A stretch of 64,000 bases of DNA from Leisingera thetidis (GCF_025857195.1 NZ_CP109787.1:2173501-2237500), one strand, 5' to 3'. Shown: positions 45,138-54,498, numbered from the stretch's first letter. The notes: generated by a model from the sequence alone, not told the origin. Numbers and translations: made by a program.

Positions 45138-45719
45138 TTAGTCCGTGGACCCATTGTTGCGCTCGCGAATCCTGCGTTCATGGTATCGCTGGAAATCTTC
45201 GTCATTTTCAGCCGCATACCGTTTTTCATTGACCCATGTAAACATGTCCAGCGTGGTTCCGGCGCCAAATGCGCCTGGCATCACCGCAACTGCCGCCCCG
45301 GGCGCTGTTGCAGTGGTGCTCACTTCCTCCGGCAGGAACAGAATCGTCGGAGTGAACAGCATCCCCCATTTGCGTGCCATTTCCTTTTCCGGCAGCGTCT
45401 CGCCGTCGAAATCGGTGACCTCGATATCGCCATGCAAGTTCAGCTGCACGACAAAGAAGTTGTCTTCGATGTACTGGCTGATGTCCGGCCTGGGAAAGAC
45501 CTCCTCATGCATCTTGGTGCAATAGATGCAGCCGCGCTGCTCAAAGATCAGCGCCAGCCGCTTGCCTTCGGCGCTGGCTTCTTCCAGATCCTCGCGCAGG
45601 TCCTTGAAGGTGTCCCGCATCCACGGCGTCTTGTGCAGCCCGTCATCGCCCAGCTCTGCCGCCGCCAGCGGCGCGGCAACGACCAGGGCCATTAACACTT
45701 TTGCAATATTCCTCAACAT
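45138..45719 (-). CDS. soxW: Periplasmic thioredoxin-like protein SoxW
   Basis: The 193-residue exported thioredoxin-fold protein has the redox motif CIYC (C64, C67) in FEQRGCIYCTKMHEEVFP. It is kept reduced by SoxV and is thought to reactivate the Sox carrier. The ATG at 45719 follows GGGAGGCAAC; an in-frame ATG four codons earlier coincides with the ribosome site. It is 19 bases after soxV. Confidence 0.92.
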   Translation of the reverse strand: MLRNIAKVLMALVVAAPLAAAELGDDGLHKTPWMRDTFKDLREDLEEASAEGKRLALIFEQRGCIYCTKMHEEVFPRPDISQYIEDNFFVVQLNLHGDIEVTDFDGETLPEKEMARKWGMLFTPTILFLPEEVSTTATAPGAAVAVMPGAFGAGTTLDMFTWVNEKRYAAENDEDFQRYHERRIRERNNGSTD

Positions 45720-45738
45720 GTTGCCTCCCATACCTCAG

Positions 45739-46476
45739 TTATCCGATTGCAGTGAAACCCGGCACCCAGCGGATCATCGCCTCGGCGATCAGCCGCACCC
45801 CGCCGGTGGCGATCAGCACCGCAAACAGCACCAGCATCGCCCCCATGCCCTTCTCCGCCCAGGCAAAAGCACCGCGGTGCCGCGCCACCCAGGCCAGGAA
45901 CGGCCTGGCGAACAGTGCCGCCGCCACAAACGGTGCGGTCATGCCCAGCCCGTAGACCAGCAGCAGCACCCCGCCACGCCAGATATCGCCCATGCCGGAG
46001 GCAATCATCAGGATCGACGCCAGCGCCGGCCCCACGCACGGTGTCCAGCCAAAGCCGAACGCCAGCCCCATCAGATACGCGCCCAGCACCGTCGACGGCT
46101 CGGCGCGGCTTTCCAGCCGTGCTTCGCGGTACAGGAGCGGGATCTTCACCACGCCGAGGAAATGCAGCCCGAACAGCAGCAAGAGCGCCGCGGCACCATA
46201 GGACAGCACCTCCAGATACTGCCCGAACAATTGCCCCAGTGCAGTTGCCCCCATGCCCATCAGCATGAACACGGTGGTGACCCCGGCGGCAAAACAGCAG
46301 GCGGAAACCAGCAGCCGCCGCTGCGCGCCCGCGGCAATTGCCCCGTCCGCGCGCAGCTCCGCCATCGACAGCCCGCCCATGTAGGACAGGTAAAACGGCA
46401 CCATCGGCAGGATGCAGGGGGTGAAAAAGCTCAGCAAACCTGCGATCAGGGCGCCAAACAGGCTAATTTCAAGCAT
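45739..46476 (-). CDS. soxV: CcdA-family transmembrane thiol transporter SoxV
   Basis: The 245-residue membrane protein has about six helices and the two CcdA/DsbD cysteine motifs SFFTPCILPM (C21) and GWTPCVGPAL. It moves reducing equivalents from cytoplasmic thioredoxin to SoxW. GGGGGA precedes the ATG at 46476. It is the first gene of the leftward sox unit, divergent from soxS. Confidence 0.93.
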   Translation of the reverse strand: MLEISLFGALIAGLLSFFTPCILPMVPFYLSYMGGLSMAELRADGAIAAGAQRRLLVSACCFAAGVTTVFMLMGMGATALGQLFGQYLEVLSYGAAALLLLFGLHFLGVVKIPLLYREARLESRAEPSTVLGAYLMGLAFGFGWTPCVGPALASILMIASGMGDIWRGGVLLLVYGLGMTAPFVAAALFARPFLAWVARHRGAFAWAEKGMGAMLVLFAVLIATGGVRLIAEAMIRWVPGFTAIG

Positions 46477-46528
46477 CCAATCCCCCAAACGGACCCCACA
46501 TGAACGTTATCCGGGTCCGGCTTGTGTC

Positions 46529-46544
46529 ATTCACATATTCGAAT
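46529..46544. promoter_or_regulatory. Sox operator 4 (ATTC-N8-GAAT), between soxV and soxS
   Basis: ATTCACATATTCGAAT sits in the middle of the 102-base divergent region, 53-68 bases before soxV and 35-50 before soxS. One regulator bound here could control both directions, including soxR itself. Confidence 0.8.
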
Positions 46545-46578
46545 TAAGTTGTTTCACACGGCATCGTCAACAGATGGA

Positions 46579-46971
46579 ATGACACGCATGCACCCTCTCC
46601 GGCAACTGGCTGCAGCCGCGGCCGCGGTCTGTTTGCCCCATGCCGTCTGGGCGGCCGAATTGGTGATGGTCGAACAGCCGGGCTGCGAATGGTGTGCCCG
46701 CTGGAACGAGGAAATCGCCCCGATCTACCCCAGGACCGCCGAAGGCAGACACGCCCCCTTGCGCCGGGTGGACTTGCGCGCCCTGCCCGATGACCTGCAG
46801 GTCGCCCGCCGGGTCCTGTTCACCCCCACCTTCCTGGTGGTCGAACACGGCCAGGAACAAGCCCGGCTCGAAGGCTATCCGGGCGAAGATTTCTTTTGGC
46901 CTTTGCTGGCAGATTTGCTAACCGCCCATACAGGGTTTGTTGAAAATACGAACACTCAAGGCGGCAGCTGA
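46579..46971 (+). CDS. soxS: Periplasmic thioredoxin SoxS
   Basis: The 130-residue exported protein has the motif CEWC (C36, C39) in EQPGCEWCARWNEEIAPIYP. SoxS keeps the carrier SoxY in an active thiol state. Two starts nine bases apart are possible (46579 and 46588). It is the first gene of the rightward soxSRT unit; soxR follows after 60 bases. Confidence 0.9.
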   Translation: MTRMHPLRQLAAAAAAVCLPHAVWAAELVMVEQPGCEWCARWNEEIAPIYPRTAEGRHAPLRRVDLRALPDDLQVARRVLFTPTFLVVEHGQEQARLEGYPGEDFFWPLLADLLTAHTGFVENTNTQGGS

Positions 46972-47031
46972 CCGCCCGGACGAGGCAAGAGAGAGGAGCG
47001 CGGCGCCGCGGTGCCGCTCAGGAGACGGCAC

Positions 47032-47370
47032 ATGGCACTACCGCAATTTTCCGCTGACATGGATCCGGAAGAGATGGACAGAATGGTCGAGAACGCGACC
47101 AGGGCCTCCAATTTCCTCAAGGCCATCAGCCACGAGGGGCGGCTGATGATCCTGTGCCATCTGGTCTCCGGCGAGAAATCAGTGACCGAACTGGAGGAGC
47201 TCCTGTCGGCCCGCCAGGCAGCCGTTTCCCAGCAGCTCTCGCGCCTGCGGCTCGAGGGGCTGGTAATCCCCCGCCGCGACGGCAAGGCGATCTACTACCG
47301 CCTGGCCGATGACAAACCCCGCCGGATGCTGGAATTGGTCTACGGCCTGTTCTGCAAAGACGGCAGCTGA
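47032..47370 (+). CDS. soxR: ArsR-family transcriptional regulator SoxR
   Basis: The 112-residue winged-helix protein has the recognition region LSARQAAVSQQLSRLRLEGL and wing IPRRDGKAIYYRL. Two cysteines, C42 in MILCHLVSGE and C108 near the C-terminus, correspond in place to the pair that forms a polysulfide bridge in SqrR/BigR/SoxR sensors. It should repress sox genes until persulfides appear. CAGGAGACGGCAC precedes the ATG; a GTG seven codons earlier is less likely. Four matching operators lie in the locus. Confidence 0.92.
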   Translation: MALPQFSADMDPEEMDRMVENATRASNFLKAISHEGRLMILCHLVSGEKSVTELEELLSARQAAVSQQLSRLRLEGLVIPRRDGKAIYYRLADDKPRRMLELVYGLFCKDGS

Positions 47371-47387
47371 CCTGCTGAAGCCAATCA

Positions 47388-48446
47388 ATGCTTGACCTCC
47401 TCACTGAACACCAGCTGGCCGCCTGCTTCGGGCTGTTCGGCGGAGTGCTGCTGGGGCTTGCCGCGCGTCTGGGACGGTTCTGCACATTGGGCGCTATCGA
47501 GGACCTGCTTTACGGCGGCTCGTCCCTGCGGATGCGGATGTGGGGCGTGGCCATCGGCGTGGCTGTCACCGCCAGCTTTGCCCTGACCGGGATGGGGCTG
47601 GTGGATGCGGGCCAGTCCGTTTACCTCTCGGTCCGCTGGATGCCCGCGGCCTCGATCCTGGGCGGGCTGATGTTCGGCTATGGCATGGCGCTCAGCGGCA
47701 ATTGCGGTTACGGCGCCATCGCCCGGCTGGGCGGCGGCGATCTGCGCAGCTTTGTGATCGTTCTGGTGATGGGCGTCTCCACCTATGTCGTTCTGGCCGG
47801 CCCCCTCGCCCCCATGCGCAACCTGTTCTTCGCGCAGCAGGAGGTCACCACCGGCATCCCGCCGGGGCTGGCCCATTACGCCGCCGCCCGGAGCGGACTG
47901 CCGCTGTCCGCGATTGGTGTGACCGCAGGCGTGCTTATCCTGCTGGCCTCGCTCACCCACGCGGAAATCCGCGGCGACAAACAGGCATTGGTCTGGTCTG
48001 CCGTGGTGGGGCTGGCCATCACTTCCGGCTGGGCCGGCACCACCTATCTGAGCGCCAATGGGTTCGAGGCCCTGCCTGTGGTCTCGCATTCTTTCTCCGC
48101 CCCGCTGGGCGAAACCATCCTCTGGACCATGACAGGCTCCCTGCGGCCCTTGTCCTTTGCCGTCGGCTCCATCGCCGGGGTCTGGACCGGCGCCTTCATC
48201 GGCTCGCTGATCAAAGGGCACTTCCGCTGGGAAGCCTGCGAGGACCCGCGCGAGCTGCGCCGCCAGATCATCGGCGCCGCCATCATGGGGGCCGGTGCGG
48301 TGATTGCCATGGGCTGCACTGTCGGCCAGGGCCTCAGTGCGTTTTCCCTCCTGGCGGTCTCCGCCCCGGTCACGATGCTGGCGATCTTTGCCGGCGCCGC
48401 CATCGGCCTGCGCCAGCTGATCGAGGGCTTCCGCCCGGCGGAATGA
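47388..48446 (+). CDS. soxT: YeeE/YedE-type sulfur transporter SoxT
   Basis: The 352-residue membrane protein is a full-length YeeE/YedE protein with repeated halves. Conserved cysteines occur in RLGRFCTLGAIEDLL, ALSGNCGYGAIARLGGGDLR and MGCTVGQGLSAFSLLAVSAP. It probably brings thiosulfate or another sulfur compound into the cytoplasm, and may give SoxR its signal. It follows soxR by 17 bases, the soxSRT order described in other chemolithotrophic alphaproteobacteria. Confidence 0.85.
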   Translation: MLDLLTEHQLAACFGLFGGVLLGLAARLGRFCTLGAIEDLLYGGSSLRMRMWGVAIGVAVTASFALTGMGLVDAGQSVYLSVRWMPAASILGGLMFGYGMALSGNCGYGAIARLGGGDLRSFVIVLVMGVSTYVVLAGPLAPMRNLFFAQQEVTTGIPPGLAHYAAARSGLPLSAIGVTAGVLILLASLTHAEIRGDKQALVWSAVVGLAITSGWAGTTYLSANGFEALPVVSHSFSAPLGETILWTMTGSLRPLSFAVGSIAGVWTGAFIGSLIKGHFRWEACEDPRELRRQIIGAAIMGAGAVIAMGCTVGQGLSAFSLLAVSAPVTMLAIFAGAAIGLRQLIEGFRPAE

Positions 48447-48619
48447 CCTGCTGCCCCCGCGGCGGCAGCAAGGAATTGAAGATCCTGCGGGTGAATGTGA
48501 TAAATTGGCTATCCTGCGTTAACTTTTAAGCCTTTGTTGCACCTCTTCCCGGAATGATCCCGGTCCGCGCATGGCGCGGCAGCCCGCCGGTACAGACTGA
48601 TGAGATTTTGGAGCCCGCC

Positions 48620-50653
48620 ATGGACCGCAAGCAGATCATTGACGACCCGGAGACCGGCAACAAGGCCGAAGCTTTTGAAGCCTTTGACGATATTCCTGCC
48701 AACCCGGACCCCACCCGCACCATCGGCGATGTGATCGCGGCCCGCTACGGCCGCCGGGACATGCTGGGGGGCATGCTGGGCGTATCCGCCTCCGCGGCCC
48801 TGTTCGGTGCCTCGGCCCTGGCCGCACCGCGCAAAGCCGCAGCTGCCGGCTCACCGGCCCAAAGCCGGTATGTCTTTGAAGAGCCCGCCTGGGGCAATGA
48901 CGAAACCCATCACGTGGCTGCGGGCTATGACGCAGATGTCCTATTGCGCTGGGGCGACCCGATCACGGCAGAGGCGCCGGAGTTCGACGTGATGAACCAG
49001 ACGGCCGAGGCCCAGCTGCAGCAGTTCGGCTACAACAACGATTATGTCGGCTTCCTGCCGCTGAACGCCGAAGGCTCCCGCGGGCTCCTCTGCGTGAACC
49101 ACGAATACACCAATGAAGAATTGATGTTCCCGGGACTGGACCGCCAGGACAAGGCGGAGTTTACCGGCATGACCAAGGCGCTGGTGGACATCGAAATGGC
49201 CGCGCATGGCGGCTCAGTCGTGGAAATCGCCCGCGGTGCGGACGGCAAATGGACGGTGGTGCGCGACGGCAGGCTGAACCGCCGGATCACTCCGCTGAAC
49301 ACCGCGATGGCCATCGACGGCCCCGCTGCAGGCCATCCGCGGATGCAGACCAGCGCGGATCCAAGCGGCGCCGAGGTTATCGGCACCCTCAACAACTGCG
49401 CCGGCGGCATGACCCCCTGGGGCACCTGGCTGATGGCCGAGGAAAACTTCCACGGCTATTTCTGGACCGACAAGCTGGATGCGGAAGGCGAGCCGGACCT
49501 GACGGACCAGCCCGAGGCCGCCCAGATGAAACGCTATGGCGTACCTGGGCGGTGGTATGCCTGGGGCAAGCATTACGACCGTTTCAATATCGGCAAGGAA
49601 CCCAATGAAGCCAACCGCTTCGGCTGGGTTGTTGAAGTGGATCCGCGCGACCCCGATGCCAAGCCCGTGAAGCACACGGCGCTTGGCCGCTTTTGTCATG
49701 AAGGCGCTGAGACCACGGTCGCCAGGGGTGGCCAGCTGGTGGTCTATATGGGCGACGACGCGCGCTTCGACTACCAGTACAAATATGTCTCCCGAGGCGT
49801 GGTGTCGGATGACCGCGCAGCCAATGCGCGGCTGCTGAGCGACGGCACGCTCTATGCGGCCCGCTTCGGCGACGACGGCACGCTCCACTGGCTGCCGCTG
49901 GTGCATGGGCAAGGCCCCCTGACCGCTGAGAACGGATTTGCCAGCCAGGCGGATGTGCTGATCGGCGCGCGCCTTGCAGCTGATGCGCTGGGCGCCACCC
50001 CGATGGACCGCCCCGAGGACGCCCAGCCCCGCGGCGACGGCACCGCCTACATCATGCTGACCAACAACTCCCGGCGCAAAGCGGATCAGACCGATGCCGC
50101 CAACCCGCGGGCCGGATCTCGTTTCGGCCATATCATCGAGATCAAGGAAGACGGCGGCGACCATGCCGCCGCCAAGGGCACGTGGTCCATTCTGGTGAAA
50201 TGCGGTGATCCGCGGATCGCCGAAGTCGGCGCCGAATGGAACCCTGAAACCACGGAAAACGGCTGGTTCGCTTCTCCGGACAACTGCGCCTTTGACGCCG
50301 ATGGCCGCCTTTGGGTCGCAACCGACCAGGGCAGCAAATGGGACAGGACCGGCAAGTCAGACGGGCTCTACGGGGTGGAAACCGAAGGCGATTTGCGCGG
50401 CCATTCCAAGCTGTTCTTCCGCTGTCCGATGGGCGGCGAGCTTTGCGGCCCGTATTTCGCCCCGGATGGCGGGACGCTGTTCCTGGCGGTGCAGCATCCC
50501 GGCACCGACGGCACCAGGGCGCTGAAAGGCTTCGGGCGCGCCTCGACCTTTGCGGATCCGGCCACCCGCTGGCCGGATTTCGACCCGAACATGCCGCCGC
50601 GCCCCTCGGTGGTCGCGGTAACCCGGCAAGGCGGCGGCAGGATCGCCGTCTGA
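48620..50653 (+). CDS. phoX: PhoX-family alkaline phosphatase (DUF839)
   Basis: The 677-residue protein has an extended N-terminus and a Tat signal starting at RYGRRDMLGGMLG. The PhoX/DUF839 fold follows, with LPLNAEGSRGLLCVNHEYTN, ANNCAGGMTPWGTWLMAEEN in the variant LNNCAGGMTPWGTWL, and GRFCHEGAET. PhoX is a calcium/iron phosphomonoesterase exported for phosphate scavenging. GGAGCCCGCC precedes the ATG. No pho-box is evident by eye in the 173 bases after soxT. It is a single-gene unit. Confidence 0.88.
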   Translation: MDRKQIIDDPETGNKAEAFEAFDDIPANPDPTRTIGDVIAARYGRRDMLGGMLGVSASAALFGASALAAPRKAAAAGSPAQSRYVFEEPAWGNDETHHVAAGYDADVLLRWGDPITAEAPEFDVMNQTAEAQLQQFGYNNDYVGFLPLNAEGSRGLLCVNHEYTNEELMFPGLDRQDKAEFTGMTKALVDIEMAAHGGSVVEIARGADGKWTVVRDGRLNRRITPLNTAMAIDGPAAGHPRMQTSADPSGAEVIGTLNNCAGGMTPWGTWLMAEENFHGYFWTDKLDAEGEPDLTDQPEAAQMKRYGVPGRWYAWGKHYDRFNIGKEPNEANRFGWVVEVDPRDPDAKPVKHTALGRFCHEGAETTVARGGQLVVYMGDDARFDYQYKYVSRGVVSDDRAANARLLSDGTLYAARFGDDGTLHWLPLVHGQGPLTAENGFASQADVLIGARLAADALGATPMDRPEDAQPRGDGTAYIMLTNNSRRKADQTDAANPRAGSRFGHIIEIKEDGGDHAAAKGTWSILVKCGDPRIAEVGAEWNPETTENGWFASPDNCAFDADGRLWVATDQGSKWDRTGKSDGLYGVETEGDLRGHSKLFFRCPMGGELCGPYFAPDGGTLFLAVQHPGTDGTRALKGFGRASTFADPATRWPDFDPNMPPRPSVVAVTRQGGGRIAV

Positions 50654-51079
50654 CGCAAAATCCGCCTCCGCAGCATCCTCTTTCCGCCCCTTTGCAAAGG
50701 GCGGACATACTTGCGAGCAATCAGTTCCACCGCACGCCCCGTCCCCGGGACCTCCCGCGCGCAGTCGTTAGCTTCCACGGGATTCCATAGCCGCAACCGC
50801 GCGGCGATGCTCAGACAGGAACTGAGCAGGCAACGGACGGGTGAGTTTCCTCCGGAACAAGACCTCGCCGGCCACCGCCGCCCCGTGCCGTTGCAAAACA
50901 GATTTTGCCAAATCTGCGCCAATCATCGTATCCAAGAGCTGCCGTCCTCTCCTGTTTGCGGCCTGCGGCCAGGTGCTTGGCGCATTGCGATGCCGTTCAG
51001 GGAGGGCGGCCCCCCTGCCATCCGCCCTGGCCTGGCTTGCCTGGCCTGGACAAAAGGCGCGATCAATTGGAGACCTGCC
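50654..51079. other. 426-base gap between phoX and the DUF302 gene
   Basis: A hairpin CCGCCC-CTTTGCAAAG-GGCGG (50685-50705), possibly ending phoX transcripts, is present soon after the phoX stop. I see no convincing gene in the rest; the open frames there have no ribosome site and ordinary GC-rich composition. A promoter for the DUF302 gene must lie towards the right end. Confidence 0.5.
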
Positions 51080-51550
51080 ATGTTTGTCAAACGCCTGACC
51101 GCCGCTCTGCTCCTCACCGCCTCTGCCGCAACCGCCGGAAGCATCGCGCCGCGGGACGGCTGGGCGGTGCATGAAACCTCCAAACCTTACGGCCGGCTGA
51201 TCGATGACGTGAAAACCGCCGCCAAGGCCGAAGGCATGGGCGTTGTCACCCAGGCAGGCCCCACCCAGGCCGCCGCCGCCCGCGGCATCACCATCCCGGG
51301 CAACCGGGTGATCGGCATCTTCAACAATGATTTCGCGGTGAAGATCCTCGCCCTTTCCACCGCGGCGATGATCGAAGCGCCGGTGCGGATGTATGTGACA
51401 GAGGAAGAAGACGGCCGCGCCACCCTCTCCTACAAGCTGCCCTCCCATGTCTTCGCGCCCTACGCCGAGGAGGGCGGCGCAGAGCTGCAGGCGCTGGCAG
51501 ACCAGCTTGATCACCGCTTTGCGCGGATTGCCGAGCGGGCGCAGAAATGA
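51080..51550 (+). CDS. DUF302 domain periplasmic protein
   Basis: The 156-residue exported protein (signal peptide 1-20) has the DUF302 core: VDDVKTAAKAEGMGVV in the variant IDDVKTAAKAEGMGVVTQAG, then NRVIGIFNNDFAVKILALS and PVRMYVTEEEDGRATLSYKL. DUF302 proteins are small, of unknown function, sometimes near sulfur or metal genes. TTGGAGACCTGCC precedes the start. It stands alone between phoX and the TPP-enzyme gene. Confidence 0.82.
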   Translation: MFVKRLTAALLLTASAATAGSIAPRDGWAVHETSKPYGRLIDDVKTAAKAEGMGVVTQAGPTQAAAARGITIPGNRVIGIFNNDFAVKILALSTAAMIEAPVRMYVTEEEDGRATLSYKLPSHVFAPYAEEGGAELQALADQLDHRFARIAERAQK

Positions 51551-51698
51551 GCTTCGGGCTTCTTTCTGGTCCGAAATACTCAATGCGCATGAAATGCGCC
51601 AAAATCCGCCGCAGCATTTCTCACACTGGCGTGAGCGGGCTTGCGCGCCGGCGCTGCCTCGGCAATCTGGCGGCAAATCAACGGATTGGACAGACAAG

Positions 51699-53312
51699 AT
51701 GACAGAAACCCTGCGCGCAGCCGACGTTCTGGCCCGGCGGTTCTATGAGGCAGGCTGCCGCCACGCTTTCGGCATGCCCGGCGGCGAGGTGCTGACCCTG
51801 GTCGATGCGCTGACCAAGGCGGGCATCCGTTTCCACCTGGCCAAGCACGAAAACTGCGCAGGCTTCATCGGCGAGGGCGTGCATCACGCCGACGGCGCGC
51901 CGGTGATTCTGGTCGCCACGCTTGGGCCCGGCGCGCTGAACGGCATCAACGTTGTGGCCAATGCCCACCAGGACCGGGTGCCGATGCTGGTGCTGACCGG
52001 CTGCGTCGACGCGGCAGAGGAGCACAGCTACACCCATCAGGTGCTTGACCACCGCGCGGTGTTCACCCCCATCACCAAGGCGACCTTCCGGCTTGACGCC
52101 GAGGCGGCGGATCTGATCGCCGACAAAGCCGTCGCCATAGCCACGGCGCCGCGCAACGGGCCGGTGCATATCGATGTGCCGATCTCCACCGCCGATGCGC
52201 CGGCCAGGGACCGCGGCATCCGCCGCGCGCCTGCAAGTGAAACCGCGCCAAGCGGCGCAGCCCTGGCGCAGGCGCGCTCCTGGCTGGCGGCGGCAGAACA
52301 GCCGGTGGCGGTGATCGGTCTGGATGCGCTGCAGGAAAACGCAGGTGCTGCCATCCGCAGCTTCGTTGAGAAACACCGGATTCCGTTCATAACCACCTAC
52401 AAGGCCAAGGGAATCATTCCCGAAGACCATCCGCTTTCCTTAGGCGGTGCCGGGCTGTCGCCGCTGGCCGACAGGCATCTGCTGCCCCTGGTGCGGGAGG
52501 CCGATCTGGTGCTCTCCCTCGGTTACGACCCGATCGAGATGCGCCCCGGCTGGCGCAATGCCTGGGACGCGGAGACCCAGAACGTGATCGACATCGCCCC
52601 CGAGGCCAACACCCATTACATGCACCAGGCAGGCCTGAACGTCCTGGCCGCCATTGCGCCCGCCCTGGCGGTCCTTTCCGAGGGCACTGAACCGCGCCGG
52701 ACCTGGCACAATGGCCGCCCCAAGCAGGCAAAGGCCGCGCTGGCCGGGGCCTTCCCGCAAGACGACGCCTGGGGCCCGGCGGGTGTCATCGCCGAATGCC
52801 GCGCCACGCTGCCGCCCGAAACCCTGGCCACCGCCGACAGCGGTGCCCACCGGATCCTGCTCAGCCAGATGTGGACCTGCCATGAGCCGCGCGGGCTGAT
52901 CCAGTCCTCGGCGCTTTGCACCATGGGCTGCGCGGTGCCGATGGCCATCGGCCGCAAGCTGGCGCAGCCCGGGCGCCCGGTGGTCAGCTTTTCGGGCGAC
53001 GCCGGTTTCCTGATGGTGGCGGGCGAGCTGTCCACCGCCGCCGAGCTGGGCGCGGCGCCGATCTTCGTGGTCTTTGCCGATGCCAGCCTGGCGCTGATCG
53101 AACTCAAACAGCGCCAGCGCCAGCTCGCCAATGGCGGCGTCGACTTTGCGCCCCATGACTTTGCCGCAATGGGCCGGGCGTTTGGCGGCAACGGTGTCAC
53201 CGTGCGCAGCCGAAAGGAATTGCGCGCAGCCCTTGAACAGGCGCTCAGCGCTTCCCAGTTCACTGTGATCGCGGCGGAAATCCCCCGCGGAGGATATGAT
53301 GGCCGGATCTGA
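51699..53312 (+). CDS. Thiamine-pyrophosphate-dependent enzyme (acetolactate-synthase family)
   Basis: The 537-residue protein has the three-domain ALS/POX architecture: an N-terminal PYR domain with the catalytic glutamate in AKHENCAGFI, a central domain, and a C-terminal PP domain whose metal motif is GDAGFLMVAGELSTAAELGA with FADASLALIEL in place of the usual NN. The reaction is not evident; decarboxylation or ligation of a 2-oxoacid is likely. It overlaps the CoA-transferase gene by 17 bases, so the two products probably act in one pathway. Confidence 0.8.
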   Translation: MTETLRAADVLARRFYEAGCRHAFGMPGGEVLTLVDALTKAGIRFHLAKHENCAGFIGEGVHHADGAPVILVATLGPGALNGINVVANAHQDRVPMLVLTGCVDAAEEHSYTHQVLDHRAVFTPITKATFRLDAEAADLIADKAVAIATAPRNGPVHIDVPISTADAPARDRGIRRAPASETAPSGAALAQARSWLAAAEQPVAVIGLDALQENAGAAIRSFVEKHRIPFITTYKAKGIIPEDHPLSLGGAGLSPLADRHLLPLVREADLVLSLGYDPIEMRPGWRNAWDAETQNVIDIAPEANTHYMHQAGLNVLAAIAPALAVLSEGTEPRRTWHNGRPKQAKAALAGAFPQDDAWGPAGVIAECRATLPPETLATADSGAHRILLSQMWTCHEPRGLIQSSALCTMGCAVPMAIGRKLAQPGRPVVSFSGDAGFLMVAGELSTAAELGAAPIFVVFADASLALIELKQRQRQLANGGVDFAPHDFAAMGRAFGGNGVTVRSRKELRAALEQALSASQFTVIAAEIPRGGYDGRI

Positions 53313-54498
53313 CATGCTGCCCCACGGCGCCCTCAAGGGCGTCAGGGTTCTCGACCTCTCCCGCATCCTGGCAGGCCCCACCTGCACCCAGCTGCTGGGC
53401 GACCTCGGCGCCACCGTGATCAAGGTGGAAAACCCCAAGACCGGCGGCGATGACACCCGCCAATGGGGGCCGCCCTATGCGACCGATGCCGCAGGCAACC
53501 GCTCGGATCTCTCGGCCTATTTCATGGCCGCCAACCGCAACAAGCGCTCCGTCGCCATCGACATCGCCACCGCAGACGGCCAGCAGGCGATCCGCAAACT
53601 GGCGGCAGAGGCCGACATCCTGATCGAGAATTTCAAACCCGGCGGGCTGGCAAAATACGGGCTGGATTACGCCAGCCTCAAGCACAGCCTGCCGGGGCTG
53701 ATCTACTGCTCTATCTCCGGCTACGGCCAGACCGGCCCCAACAGCCACAAACCCGGCTATGACATCATGGCGCAGGGGTTCGGCGGCATCATGTCGCTGA
53801 CCGGCGAGCCGGAGGGCCAGCCGATGAAGGCAGGCGTCGGCATCGCCGACGTCATGTGCGGCATGTATGCCTGCATCGGCATCCTGTCGGCCCTGCACCA
53901 CCGGGAAAAGACCGGCGAAGGCCAGCAGATCGATCTGGCGCTGGTCGATGCCCAGGTCGCCTGGCTGATCAACGAGGGCGTCGCCTATCTGAACACCGGC
54001 CAGGTCCCCAAACGGCGCGGCAACGAACACCCCAGCATCATGCCCTATGGCGTCTATGAGACATCGGATGGCCATGTGATCCTGGCGGTGGGCAATGACA
54101 GCCAGTTCCGCCGCTTCATGGAGTTCCTCAAGCTGGAGGGCCTGGCCGAAGATCCGCGTTTCGCCTCCAACCCCGCCCGGTTGCAGAACCGCGATGCGCT
54201 GAATGCGATCCTGATCCCGTCAGTGCAGCGGTTCACCACCGATGAGGTGCTGGCCGCCATGGAGGCGCGCAAGGTGCCCGCAGGCCCGGTGCAGAACCTG
54301 GAGACCCTGTTTGCCACCTCCCAGGTCGAGGCCCGCAACATGGCCATCGGCATGGACAGCTCTGCCGGGCCGGTCAAACTGCTGGGCAACCCGCTGAATT
54401 TCTCCCGCACGCCCGTGACATACCGGCATGCGCCGCCGGTTTTCGGCGAGGGGACAGCGGAGATTCTGGACTCCGATACTCCCTTCGGGCCGCCTTGA
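53296..54498 (+). CDS. Class III (CaiB/BaiF) CoA-transferase
   Basis: The 400-residue enzyme has the family start GVRVLDLSRILAGPTCTQLLGDLGA, the catalytic aspartate region MQAFGGIMSLTGEP in the variant MAQGFGGIMSLTG, and GIADVMCGMYA. It moves CoA between carboxylates. It overlaps the TPP-enzyme gene, which suggests translational coupling. Oxalate degradation pairs a formyl-CoA transferase with oxalyl-CoA decarboxylase, but I see no specific match for that here. Confidence 0.87.
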   Translation: MMAGSDMLPHGALKGVRVLDLSRILAGPTCTQLLGDLGATVIKVENPKTGGDDTRQWGPPYATDAAGNRSDLSAYFMAANRNKRSVAIDIATADGQQAIRKLAAEADILIENFKPGGLAKYGLDYASLKHSLPGLIYCSISGYGQTGPNSHKPGYDIMAQGFGGIMSLTGEPEGQPMKAGVGIADVMCGMYACIGILSALHHREKTGEGQQIDLALVDAQVAWLINEGVAYLNTGQVPKRRGNEHPSIMPYGVYETSDGHVILAVGNDSQFRRFMEFLKLEGLAEDPRFASNPARLQNRDALNAILIPSVQRFTTDEVLAAMEARKVPAGPVQNLETLFATSQVEARNMAIGMDSSAGPVKLLGNPLNFSRTPVTYRHAPPVFGEGTAEILDSDTPFGPP

